Source: Burkholderiales bacterium
GTDB taxonomy: Bacteria; Pseudomonadota; Gammaproteobacteria; Burkholderiales; Burkholderiaceae_F
Direction of reading: 5' to 3'
DNA length: 64,000 bases
Assembly: GCA_016716275.1 (NCBI GenBank)
Contig: JADJWR010000001.1
Span: forward strand, 186,001-250,000
Positions 56,778-64,000 of the stretch are shown piece after piece. Made by a program: the position numbers and the translations under genes. Position 1 is the first letter of the stretch; each line of letters begins with the position of its first letter. The notes under the pieces are model-generated. The model made no database searches. It saw only the letters and a program-made list of their open reading frames with translations, and was not told where the DNA came from.

Positions 56778-57170
56778 TCATTGCTCTGGCGAGGATCTGC
56801 GCGCGGTGACTTCGATCTCCAGCTTCATCCGCGGATCGACCAGCCCGCAGACGATCGCCGTGGCCGCGGGACGCGCCCGCGCGAAGTACTGGCCGAACAC
56901 CGGTGCCAGCCGCTCGAACAGCCGCACGTCGGCGAGGTAGTAGCGCACCCGCACCACCTCGTCGAGCGTGCAGCCCGCCTCGGCCAGCGCCGCCGCAATG
57001 TTGCGGAAACACTGGTGGCACTGTTCGAGCGGATCCTCGCCGATGCGCATCGTTGCATAGTCGAAGCCGGTGGTGCCGGCGACGTAGACCGTGTCGCCAT
57101 CGACCACGGCGCGGCTGTAGCCGGCGACCGCCTCGAACGACGAACCCGAGCTGATCCGCTGCCTTGCCAT
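56778..57170 (-). CDS. RidA/YjgF-family protein
   Basis: 130 residues. YSRAVVDGDTVYVAGTTGFDY, CFRNIAAALAEAGCTLDEVVRVRYYLAD and PAATAIVCGLVDPRMKLEIEVTA contain the strand and Arg of the RidA trimer. RidA hydrolyses reactive enamine/imine intermediates. The neighbouring dehydrogenases could generate such intermediates. Confidence 0.85.
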   Translation of the reverse strand: MARQRISSGSSFEAVAGYSRAVVDGDTVYVAGTTGFDYATMRIGEDPLEQCHQCFRNIAAALAEAGCTLDEVVRVRYYLADVRLFERLAPVFGQYFARARPAATAIVCGLVDPRMKLEIEVTARRSSPEQ

Positions 57171-57179
57171 CGTTCCCCG

Positions 57180-57860
57180 CTACCAGTCGATTCGTCCGCC
57201 GTCGTAGTTGAAGAAGCCGCCGTTCGCCGACGCGTCGGCGGCGGCGATCACCTGCCGCAGGCCGGCGACGCTGGCGGCCACGCCGATGTCCGCCGCCGGG
57301 CCGCCCATGCTGGTACGCACCCAGCCCGGATGAAGCGCCAGGCAGACGATACCCTGCGCGCCGAGGTCGATGCTGGCCGCCTTCAGCACGGCGTTCAGCG
57401 CCGCCTTGCTGGCCCGGTACAGCCAGCCGGAGGACGAGTGCATCAGCGAAGCCGAGCCCATCCGGCTGGACAGCACCGCCAGCGTGCCGCCGGCGGCGGC
57501 CAGCGGCGGCGCCAGCACGGGAATCAGCCGCATCGCCGCCAGCACGTTGGTGTGCATGACGGCGTCGAATTCCTCCGCCGACGGCGTGACCAGACCCTCG
57601 CTGCGCGGGCCGTAGAGGCCGGCGTTGACGATCGCCACGGACAGCCGGTCGCCCGCCAGCAGCCGTCCCAGTCGGGCAATGGCCGGCTCGTCCAGCACGT
57701 CGAGCAGCCTCGGCTCGGCGCCGAGCGCGCGCAGTGGCGCCGCGTGGACCGGGTCGCGATGCGTGGCGATCACCCGCGCGCCGTCGGCCAGGTACTGCCG
57801 CACGAACTCCAGCCCGATGCCGCGGCTGGCGCCGACGACCAGGACCGCCGGCGCGCTCAA
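57180..57860 (-). CDS. Short-chain dehydrogenase/reductase (SDR)
   Basis: 226 residues. The NAD(P) motif VVGASRGIGLEFVRQYL is followed by NAGLYGP. The catalytic Ser is in LSSRMGSAS, and Tyr and Lys are in YRASKAALN. It resembles the C-factor/CsgA-like short SDRs that work without an obvious substrate loop. It lies between the RidA and thiolase genes on the same strand. Confidence 0.85.
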   Translation of the reverse strand: MSAPAVLVVGASRGIGLEFVRQYLADGARVIATHRDPVHAAPLRALGAEPRLLDVLDEPAIARLGRLLAGDRLSVAIVNAGLYGPRSEGLVTPSAEEFDAVMHTNVLAAMRLIPVLAPPLAAAGGTLAVLSSRMGSASLMHSSSGWLYRASKAALNAVLKAASIDLGAQGIVCLALHPGWVRTSMGGPAADIGVAASVAGLRQVIAAADASANGGFFNYDGGRIDW

Positions 57861-57924
57861 CGGGCCGCCTTCCCGCTGACGGTCGAAGGATTCGCCCTTG
57901 GGGCGGCCGCGCGGTGGCCGCCGC

Positions 57925-59109
57925 TCAACGGACCAGTTCGACCGCCATCGCGGTCGCCTCGCCGCCGCCGATGCACAGCGCGGCGACGCCGCGGCTGCCG
58001 CCGGTCTTCTTCAGGGCGCCGAGCAGCGTGACGACGATGCGTGCGCCGGAGGCGCCGATCGGATGGCCCAGCGCGCAGGCGCCGCCGTGGATGTTGACCT
58101 TCTCGTGCGGCAGCTTGTACTCGGCCATTGCCGCCATCGTCACCGCGGCGAACGCCTCGTTGACTTCCCACAGGTCGACCTCGCCGGCCTTCCAGCCCGC
58201 CTTGGCCAGCACTTTCTCGATCGCGCCGACCGGCGCGGTGGTGAACCACTCCGGCGCATGCGCGTGCACGCTGTGCGCGACGATCCGCGCGATCGGCTTG
58301 CAGCCCATCTTCTTCGCGGTCGACTCGCGCATCAGCACCAGCGCCGCCGCGCCGTCGGAGATCGACGAGGCATTGGCGGCGGTGATCGTGCCGTCCTTCT
58401 TGAATGCGGGCTTCAGTCCCGGGATCTTGTCGAGCTTGGCCTTGAACGGTTGCTCGTCCTTGTCGATCTTCGTTTCGCCGCCCTTGCCGGCAACCATCAC
58501 CGGCGCGATTTCCCAGGCGAAGCTGCCGTCGGTGTTGGCTTTCAGGGCGCGCTCGGTCGAGGCGATGGCGAACTTGTCCTGCGCCTCGCGGGTGAAGCTG
58601 TACTTGGCGACGCACTGCTCGGCGAACACGCCCATCGCCTTGCCGCGTTCGTAGGCGTCCTCCAGTCCGTCGAGCGCCATGTGGTCGTACATCATCGCGT
58701 GGCCGTAGCGGTAGCCGGTGCGGCCCTTCGGGATCAGGTAGGGCGCATTGCTCATGTTCTCCATGCCGCCGGCGACCAGCACGTTGGCGCTGCCGGCGAT
58801 CAGCATGTCGTGGGCGAACATCATCGTGCGCATGCCGGAGCCGCACATCTTCGACAGCGTCACCGCGCCGGCCGACTGCGGCAGGCCGGCGGCGAGCGTG
58901 GCCTGGCGCGCCGGCGCCTGGCCCTGGCCGGCCATCAGGCAGCAGCCCATCAGCACTTCGTCGACGTCCTCGCCCTTGACGCCGGCGCGCTCGACCGCCG
59001 CCTTGATGGCGGCGGCGCCGAGCTGGTAGGCCTGCAGCGAGGCGAAGTCGCCGAGCATGCCGCCGATCGGCGTGCGGGCTGCGGAGACGATGACGATGGG
59101 ATCTGACAT
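57925..59109 (-). CDS. Acetyl-CoA acetyltransferase (thiolase)
   Basis: 394 residues, full thiolase. The acyl-enzyme Cys is in KMCGSGMRTMM, the His in GGACALGHPIGASGA and the second Cys in GVAALCIGGGEATAM. It condenses or cleaves acetoacetyl-CoA, which connects with HMG-CoA lyase product (acetoacetate) and beta-oxidation. Paralogues cannot be told apart by sequence alone. Confidence 0.9.
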   Translation of the reverse strand: MSDPIVIVSAARTPIGGMLGDFASLQAYQLGAAAIKAAVERAGVKGEDVDEVLMGCCLMAGQGQAPARQATLAAGLPQSAGAVTLSKMCGSGMRTMMFAHDMLIAGSANVLVAGGMENMSNAPYLIPKGRTGYRYGHAMMYDHMALDGLEDAYERGKAMGVFAEQCVAKYSFTREAQDKFAIASTERALKANTDGSFAWEIAPVMVAGKGGETKIDKDEQPFKAKLDKIPGLKPAFKKDGTITAANASSISDGAAALVLMRESTAKKMGCKPIARIVAHSVHAHAPEWFTTAPVGAIEKVLAKAGWKAGEVDLWEVNEAFAAVTMAAMAEYKLPHEKVNIHGGACALGHPIGASGARIVVTLLGALKKTGGSRGVAALCIGGGEATAMAVELVR

Positions 59110-59145
59110 GGAAACCTCCTGTGGAAAGTGCGGTAATGCCCTTGC

Positions 59146-59967
59146 TTACCCGCCGAGCATCCAGCGGGCAATGGCCGGGACAACCTGCTGATCGAGGCCG
59201 TTGAAACCATGGTGCGCGCGTGGCTCGCAGGGATCGCCGAGGTTGGCACCGCCGGTGAAGGTGAGCACCTGCCGTCGCGAGGCCTGCAGCTTGTCGGCAA
59301 GCAGCGGCAGGTCGGCGAAGCGGCAGTGCGGGCAGCCGTCCTGCTCGTGATGCACGACGAGCACGGGCAGGCGAAGCTTCTCCAGCGGCATCGCTGGCAG
59401 CGGCCGACCGGCCGGATCCGTGAGCATCGAAGAGGTGAGCACCAGGCCGTCGGGCCCGGCAGGCGGATCGGGCAGGGCCAGCGCGATTGCCGCCACCGAC
59501 TGCGTTCCCCTGCTGGTGCCGACCAGCCATACCGGCAGCGCAAAGCGCTTGCGCACGTCGGCGATGATTGCCGCTGCGTCCTGCGCGTGCTCGGCGGTCT
59601 GCCGGAAGCGGTTCAGGTAGGGCGACTGCTGCCGGTCCGAAGGCGCGTCGACGACGACGGCGACCACGCCCTGCTCGGCGAACAGCCGGCGCGCCCGCAC
59701 GACGAAGTTGCCCTCGCCCCAGCCGATCGCGCCGTCGGCGCCGATCTGCAGCCCGCCGTGGCCGCCGGCATACAGAACAGCCACGGCCCGCGGCCGCTCG
59801 GGAACGACAAGCAGCAGCCGGTTGGTCACGCCGCTGCGGGTCGCCACGTCGACCACCTGGACGGACTGCGCCGAGACGGCGGGCACCGCGACGGCAAGCA
59901 GCAGGCCGACGGCGCGCACCAGCACCGCCAGCCATGCCGATAGCGGCGGGAAGAAGAGATTCTTCAT
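59146..59967 (-). CDS. Secreted alpha/beta hydrolase
   Basis: 273 residues from ATG 59967 (GGGAG upstream; open frame continues to 60000). A signal peptide ends near AVSAQS. The fold has VVVDAPSDRQQSPYLNRF, the nucleophile Ser in VWLVGTSRGTQSVAAI and the His in HHEQDGCPHCRF or HHGFNG. A lipase/esterase or peptidase-like role, substrate unknown. It precedes the thiolase gene in the transcript. Confidence 0.75.
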   Translation of the reverse strand: MKNLFFPPLSAWLAVLVRAVGLLLAVAVPAVSAQSVQVVDVATRSGVTNRLLLVVPERPRAVAVLYAGGHGGLQIGADGAIGWGEGNFVVRARRLFAEQGVVAVVVDAPSDRQQSPYLNRFRQTAEHAQDAAAIIADVRKRFALPVWLVGTSRGTQSVAAIALALPDPPAGPDGLVLTSSMLTDPAGRPLPAMPLEKLRLPVLVVHHEQDGCPHCRFADLPLLADKLQASRRQVLTFTGGANLGDPCEPRAHHGFNGLDQQVVPAIARWMLGG

Positions 59968-60093
59968 TGCGCGTGCTCCCGTGGTGGTCGGGCCGAGCAT
60001 GCCCGTCGCCGCCGCGGCGGCGCACAGGCTCGACTGCTGCGCAAATTATCCGCCGGCCGGCGACGGCCGGCCGTCACCTTGACTTGACCTCGG

Positions 60094-61923
60094 TCAGGCC
60101 GCGGCGCCGAAGCGACTGCCGAAGCGCCGCTCCGGCGGGTAGGGGAAGACGTCCTCCAGCTGCCCCTGCAGGATCCGCTGCTTGCGCGCCTGCCAGAACT
60201 CGGGCGTGAAAAGATCGGCGTGGTACTTCATCAGCGCCGCGCGGATGCGCGGGTCGCCGAGCAGGAAGGGCACCCAGTTCTCCGGGAACACGTCGCCCCG
60301 CTCGACCCGGTACCACGGCTCGCCCGACATCTCCGACTCCTCGTCCGGCGCCGGCGGGATGCGGCGGAAGCTGCAGTCGGTCATGTACTCGATCTCGTCG
60401 TAGTCGTAGAAGACGATCCGGCCGAGGCGGGTCACGCCGAAGTTCTTGTACAGCATGTCGCCGGGGAAGATGTTGGCCGCGGCGAGGTCCTTGATCGCCT
60501 GCCCGTAGCCGCGGATCGCCGCGTCGAGCTCGGCGTCGGTGGCGTGCTGCAGGTAGATGTTCAGCGGCGTCATCCGCCGCTCGATGTAGACGTGCTTCAG
60601 CACCACCGTGCCGGCGTCCAGCTCCAGCTGGCTCGGGCACATCTGCATCAGCTCGCGCAGCAGCTCGGGGTGGAAGCGCGCCCGCGGCAGCGCCACCTGC
60701 GAGTACTCCCAGGTGTCGGCCATGCGGCCGACGCGATCGTGCATCTTGACCAGCTGGTACTTGGACTTGATCTGCTCGCGGTCGGTCTCCTTCGGGTACG
60801 GGATGACGTCCTTGATCATTTTGAAAACGTACGGGTAGGACGACAGCGTGAACACCGACATCACCAGGCCCTTGATGCCCGGCGCGATGACGAACTTGTC
60901 GGTCGAGTGCCGCAGGTGGTGCAGGAAGTCGCGGAAGAACAGCGTCTTGCCCTGCTTCTGCAGGCCGACCATCGTGTACAGCTCGGAGGCCGGCTTGTGC
61001 GGCAGCAGCGTGTGCAGGAAGTTGACGTAGGCGCTCGGCGCCTCCATGTCGACCAGGAAGTAGGCGCGGGTGAACGAGAACAGGGTGGCCAGCAGGTCGG
61101 TGCTGAGGATGATCGTGTCGATGTAGATGCGGCCGCGCTCGTCGCGCAGCAGCGGCACGGCGATCGGGGTGAGCCGGGTGCCGTTGATCAGCCGACCGAC
61201 GATGTAGGCGCCCTTGTTGCGGAAGAACAGGCTGGACAGCACCTGGATCTGGCAGTCCGGTTCGGCGTGCCACGGGCGGGCGAACGCCTCGCGGCTGCGG
61301 TGCGCCTCGCAAACGGCGCGGATGACCCGGCGGATGTCGCGCTCGACGTCGACGAACGGACAGGCCAGGCCGAAGTCGATGATGATCCTGCGCAGCGTCG
61401 CGCGCAGCCCGGTCTTGCCCTCGCCCTCGCCCGGGTAGTAACTGCGGTAGCTCGGCGGGTCCGAGTCCATGTAGTCGGTGGCCACGCCGGGCCGCACGAA
61501 CAGGAACTCGTTGCGGAAGTAGTCGCGCGCCAGCAGCTTGGTGCACACCGAGTTGAAGAAGGTCTCGGCGCACTCGGGCTGGCGGTGCTCGGCGAGAAGC
61601 CGCACGTAATGCTGCTTGACCGCCGCCCACAGGGCGTCGCGCTCGGCCTCGCGCAGCGTGTCGAAATCGAAGTCGGCGCGGACCCGCGCCACCGCCTCGT
61701 TGACGCGCTGGTCGTAGAAGTCGATCCGGCTGCGCGCCGACTCCTGCATGCGCCGCCAGGCGCCGCTCTCGTAGCGGCCCTTCGCCTGCTGCGCGACGTA
61801 GCGGAAGAGGCGATAGTGGCGGTCGAAGCCCTCCAGGATGGCGTGGGCGATCGCCGCAGCCTGCGGCATCGTGCGGCTGGCGTCGCCGGCGGCGGCGAAG
61901 CGGGGAGGGCCGGGCTCGTTCAT
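60094..61923 (-). CDS. aceK: Isocitrate dehydrogenase kinase/phosphatase
   Basis: 609 residues. AceK features include ATDYMDSDPPSYRSYYPGEGEG, RIYIDTIILSTDLLATLFSFTRAYFLVDMEAP, the ATP loop VGLQKQGKTLFFRDFLHHL and IKGLVMSVFTLSSYPYVFKMIKDV, plus a kinase core with FGVTRLGRIVFYDYDEIEYM. It phosphorylates isocitrate dehydrogenase to divert carbon to the glyoxylate bypass. No aceA or aceB is nearby, so it is an orphan. It is 6 bp after the LysE-type gene. Confidence 0.95.
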   Translation of the reverse strand: MNEPGPPRFAAAGDASRTMPQAAAIAHAILEGFDRHYRLFRYVAQQAKGRYESGAWRRMQESARSRIDFYDQRVNEAVARVRADFDFDTLREAERDALWAAVKQHYVRLLAEHRQPECAETFFNSVCTKLLARDYFRNEFLFVRPGVATDYMDSDPPSYRSYYPGEGEGKTGLRATLRRIIIDFGLACPFVDVERDIRRVIRAVCEAHRSREAFARPWHAEPDCQIQVLSSLFFRNKGAYIVGRLINGTRLTPIAVPLLRDERGRIYIDTIILSTDLLATLFSFTRAYFLVDMEAPSAYVNFLHTLLPHKPASELYTMVGLQKQGKTLFFRDFLHHLRHSTDKFVIAPGIKGLVMSVFTLSSYPYVFKMIKDVIPYPKETDREQIKSKYQLVKMHDRVGRMADTWEYSQVALPRARFHPELLRELMQMCPSQLELDAGTVVLKHVYIERRMTPLNIYLQHATDAELDAAIRGYGQAIKDLAAANIFPGDMLYKNFGVTRLGRIVFYDYDEIEYMTDCSFRRIPPAPDEESEMSGEPWYRVERGDVFPENWVPFLLGDPRIRAALMKYHADLFTPEFWQARKQRILQGQLEDVFPYPPERRFGSRFGAAA

Positions 61924-61929
61924 CTCGGA

Positions 61930-62583
61930 TCAGCTGACGTTGGTGTGGCGCGGCGTGGCGGCCAGCCACACGGCCAGCGCGCCGAAGGCGGTGCCGAGCA
62001 GCCAGCGCTGCATTCTCATCCACAGCGGCCGGCTGGCGAACCACGCCGCCAGCACGCCGGCCACCGTGACCAGCAGGCCGTCGACCACGGTGGAGACCGC
62101 GAGGTGCACGACGCCGAGCAGCAGGCTCTGCGCGAACACCGGCCCGGCCGCCGGCTCGACGAACTGCGGGAACAGCGACAGGTAGAACACCGCTACCTTC
62201 GGGTTGAGCAGCGCGGCGATCATCGCCTGCCGGAACAGCACCCTGTCGGGCACCGGGTCGAGCGGCTGTGGAGTGAACGAGATGCCGCCGCCGCGCAGCG
62301 TGTTGATCGCCAGCCACAGCAGGTAGGCGGCGCCGGCCAGCTTGATCGCGTCGAAGGCGAACGGGACCGCCAGCAGCACCACCGTGATGCCCAGCGCCGC
62401 CAGCAGCACGTGCACGACCACGCCTGCGGCCACGCCGAGCAGCGAGAAGTAGCCGGCGCGCCGGCCCTGGGTCAGCGTGCGCGACAGCAGGTAGACCCAC
62501 ACCGGACCCGGCGTGAGCGCCAGCAGCATCACGGCAAAGGCGAACAGCCAGAGGCGGTCGATGCCGAGCCCGAAGATGCTCAT
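61930..62583 (-). CDS. LysE/RhtB-family exporter
   Basis: 217 residues with about six membrane segments. The family motif MLLALTPGPVWVYLLSRTLTQGRRAGYFSLLG is at the N-terminus, with AALLNPKVAVFYLSLFPQFV in the middle. It exports an amino acid or lactone. ATG 62583 overlaps the previous stop (ATGA). Confidence 0.88.
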   Translation of the reverse strand: MSIFGLGIDRLWLFAFAVMLLALTPGPVWVYLLSRTLTQGRRAGYFSLLGVAAGVVVHVLLAALGITVVLLAVPFAFDAIKLAGAAYLLWLAINTLRGGGISFTPQPLDPVPDRVLFRQAMIAALLNPKVAVFYLSLFPQFVEPAAGPVFAQSLLLGVVHLAVSTVVDGLLVTVAGVLAAWFASRPLWMRMQRWLLGTAFGALAVWLAATPRHTNVS

Positions 62584-63596
62584 GCCGACCACTCGAAGCG
62601 CTGCTCGCGCACTGTCGTTCCCCAGGTCCCGCCTTGCGCTTCGCTGACCCGGCGGAAGCCCTGTCGCTCGTACAGCGCGCGCGCCGCCTCCAGGCCGGCG
62701 AAGGTGGTCAGGTGCACGCGGCGGTGGCCGGCGCGGCGGCAGAAGGCCATCGCTGCCTCGAGCATCGGCCGGCCGTGGCCGCCGCCGCGCGCCTCGTCGG
62801 CGACGATGAACCAGCGCAGATGGGCGCCGCCGGCTGCCGCGCCGTCGATGGCGATCGAACCGAGGATGCGGCCCGCATCGACCAGCAGCCACAGGCCGTC
62901 GCGTGCCGGATCGATGCGCGAGCAGAACTCGGCGCACTCGGCGGCCACCTTGGCCTCGAAGAACAGGCCGAAGGCGTGTTCGCGCGCGTAGAAGCCGCCG
63001 TGCATCGCGGCGATCGCATTGATCGCTCCGGGCAGCCAGCCGGGCACGATGCGCGGGCCGCAGTCGACCGGATCGAGCGCCGCCTCGAAGGGATAGAGCA
63101 GCTCGAAGCGCTCCAGCTGCACCGGCAGCTCGTCGGAGAAGGCGATGCCGAGCGCGGCGCACTCGCGGCTGAAGAAGCGGCGATGGCCGGCCATCCAGTC
63201 GGCCAGCGTGCGGTCGCCTTCGCCCTCGTCCCAGGCGAAGCGCGCGTCGACCTCGCGCAGCGGCCGCTGGTCGAGCCACGCCGTGCGGATCACGCAGCGC
63301 GGCGTGCCGTCGAACTCGGTGACGACGCTGTAGCCGTCCGGCCGCGGCGCGTCGGCGGGGTTGCGCTCGTTGCAGGCGAGCAGCCCGGCGGTGGCGCGCT
63401 TCGGCCCGTGCAGCACCAGCTCGACCAGTTCATGCGCCAGCTCGGGCGAGTCGCCGAACGGCCAGGCCTGATGGGGCGTCGCCTCGGGCAAGCCGGCGCG
63501 CCGGCAGTACTCGCTCCAGAACGCCGCGACGCTCCCCTCGCCCCTCGCGGGAGCGGGGCGGGAGAGCGGGGGGCGAGCGATGAACCCCTCGGTCAT
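62580..63596 (-). CDS. ASCH domain-GNAT acetyltransferase fusion
   Basis: 338 residues. After an 18-residue Pro/Arg leader, residues 25-165 form an ASCH-type domain (WPFGDSPELAHELVELVLHGPKRATAGLL; GTPRCVIRTAWL; FAWDEGEGDRTLADWMAGHRRFF), a PUA-like fold that usually binds RNA or nucleotides. Residues 180-338 form a GNAT domain with acetyl-CoA loop DEARGGGHGRPML and LEAARALYERQGFRRV. The two-domain order is not the commonest ASCH arrangement. The RNA-binding role is inferred from the fold. Confidence 0.75.
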   Translation of the reverse strand: MTEGFIARPPLSRPAPARGEGSVAAFWSEYCRRAGLPEATPHQAWPFGDSPELAHELVELVLHGPKRATAGLLACNERNPADAPRPDGYSVVTEFDGTPRCVIRTAWLDQRPLREVDARFAWDEGEGDRTLADWMAGHRRFFSRECAALGIAFSDELPVQLERFELLYPFEAALDPVDCGPRIVPGWLPGAINAIAAMHGGFYAREHAFGLFFEAKVAAECAEFCSRIDPARDGLWLLVDAGRILGSIAIDGAAAGGAHLRWFIVADEARGGGHGRPMLEAAMAFCRRAGHRRVHLTTFAGLEAARALYERQGFRRVSEAQGGTWGTTVREQRFEWSA

Positions 63597-63608
63597 CGGA
63601 TCGACACG

Positions 63609-64000
63609 CTAGGCAGCGGCCTCGAGGAACAGACAGGTGGTGGTGCCGTGCGAGTACAGCCTGCCTTCGGCATCGACCAGGCGGCCCTCGGCGGTGGCGG
63701 TGCGCCGGCCAGCGGCCACCACCTTGCCTTCGGCGCGCACCGGGCCGGTCGACTCCGTCAGCGGCCGCACGCAGTGGATCTTGAACTCCAGCGTCGTGTA
63801 CGCGGCGCCGGGCTCGACCAGCGTGTGCACTGCGCAGGCCATCGCCGAGTCGAGCAGCGTGGCGTGCCAGCCGCCGTGCACGGTGCCGATCGGGTTGTAG
63901 TGGACGAACTGCGGCAGGCCCTGGAACACCGCCCGGCCGCGCTCAGCTTCGAGCAGGTAGAAGTCGAGCGTGCGGGTGATCGGCGGATCGGGCACCTCGC
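63609..64000 (-). CDS. PaaI-type thioesterase (N-terminus beyond window)
   Basis: At least 130 residues. HYNPIGTVHGGWHATLLDSAMACAV is the hot-dog thioesterase core with the catalytic Asp/Gly region, followed by YTTLEFKIHCVRPLT and GRRTATAEGRLVDAEGRLYSHGTTTCLF. Relatives have 15-25 more residues at the N-terminus, so the GTG at 63995 is probably internal and the gene continues past the right edge. Hydrolyses an acyl-CoA. Confidence 0.8.
   Translation of the reverse strand, partial: EVPDPPITRTLDFYLLEAERGRAVFQGLPQFVHYNPIGTVHGGWHATLLDSAMACAVHTLVEPGAAYTTLEFKIHCVRPLTESTGPVRAEGKVVAAGRRTATAEGRLVDAEGRLYSHGTTTCLFLEAAA

Noticed and set aside
59568..60209. A 213-residue plus-strand Arg-rich frame
   Set aside because: Composition only; overlaps secreted hydrolase and aceK genes and has no motif.

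Overview
The window is a 64 kb piece of a very GC-rich, gene-dense proteobacterial chromosome. Many neighbouring genes overlap by 4 bases (ATGA or GTGA). A Bug-type solute receptor, a branched-chain (HAAT) ABC operon with an AMP ligase inside it, an aceK gene and several DsbA-type isomerases together suggest a betaproteobacterium of the Burkholderiales/Rhodocyclales kind. That placement is inference from gene content, not from a marker gene. I saw no rRNA, tRNA, CRISPR array or classical insertion sequence.

Layout. (1) 1-323: start of a Crp/Fnr-type regulator, divergent from (2) 516-9681: acyl-CoA synthetase, small membrane protein, LivG, LivH, LivM, solute receptor, LivF, a small lipoprotein and a phenylacetate-CoA-ligase-like enzyme. 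This looks like uptake plus CoA activation of an organic acid. (3) 9693-13689, minus strand: a DUF1801 protein with a histone-H1-like tail, then a six-gene overlapping operon (DUF1289, isomerase, MaoC-type dehydratase, small membrane protein, metallo-hydrolase, lipoprotein). (4) 13876-20166: hemerythrin-like protein, a PNPOx/GAF/winged-helix protein with a PNPOx partner, a drug/metabolite exporter, a Tat-exported aldo/keto reductase, a CDP-alcohol phosphotransferase and class I aldolase. (5) 20330-25113: ATP-grasp enzyme, Bug receptor, HMG-CoA lyase, 2-hydroxyacid dehydrogenase and methyltransferase. (6) 25178-26596: a lipoprotein of unknown function.

(7) 26847-36486 is the most unusual block. 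Two orphan periplasmic solute receptors, a double-receiver hybrid sensor kinase, a CheY-like regulator, a receiver-PP2C phosphatase, an anti-sigma-type kinase and a STAS antagonist lie head to tail. Divergent from them is an NCS2 permease homologue with substituted substrate-site residues and a degenerate ATPase-like C-terminal domain. I read it as a ligand-sensing partner switch.

(8) 36648-45669: leucine/isovalerate catabolism (both subunits of methylcrotonyl-CoA carboxylase, enoyl-CoA hydratase, IVD/LCAD-class dehydrogenase). It is interrupted by a 461-bp element with 29-bp inverted termini that encloses a GxxExxY gene. HMG-CoA lyase at 22455-23366 would finish that pathway. (9) 45770-50399: two SMR exporters, an isomerase, LemA plus DUF2207 protein, and a methyltransferase. 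(10) 50400-50858: non-coding, with nested inverted repeats. (11) 50859-59967: dimethylglycine/sarcosine dehydrogenase-like flavoprotein, a DapB paralogue, VOC and DJ-1 proteins, short-chain acyl-CoA dehydrogenase, RidA, SDR, thiolase and a hydrolase. (12) 60094-64000: AceK, LysE-type exporter, ASCH-GNAT fusion and a truncated thioesterase.

Overall the region is catabolic. Acids are imported and activated with CoA, oxidised through acyl-CoA dehydrogenases, hydratases, carboxylases, lyase and thiolase to acetyl-CoA, and AceK sets the isocitrate branch point.
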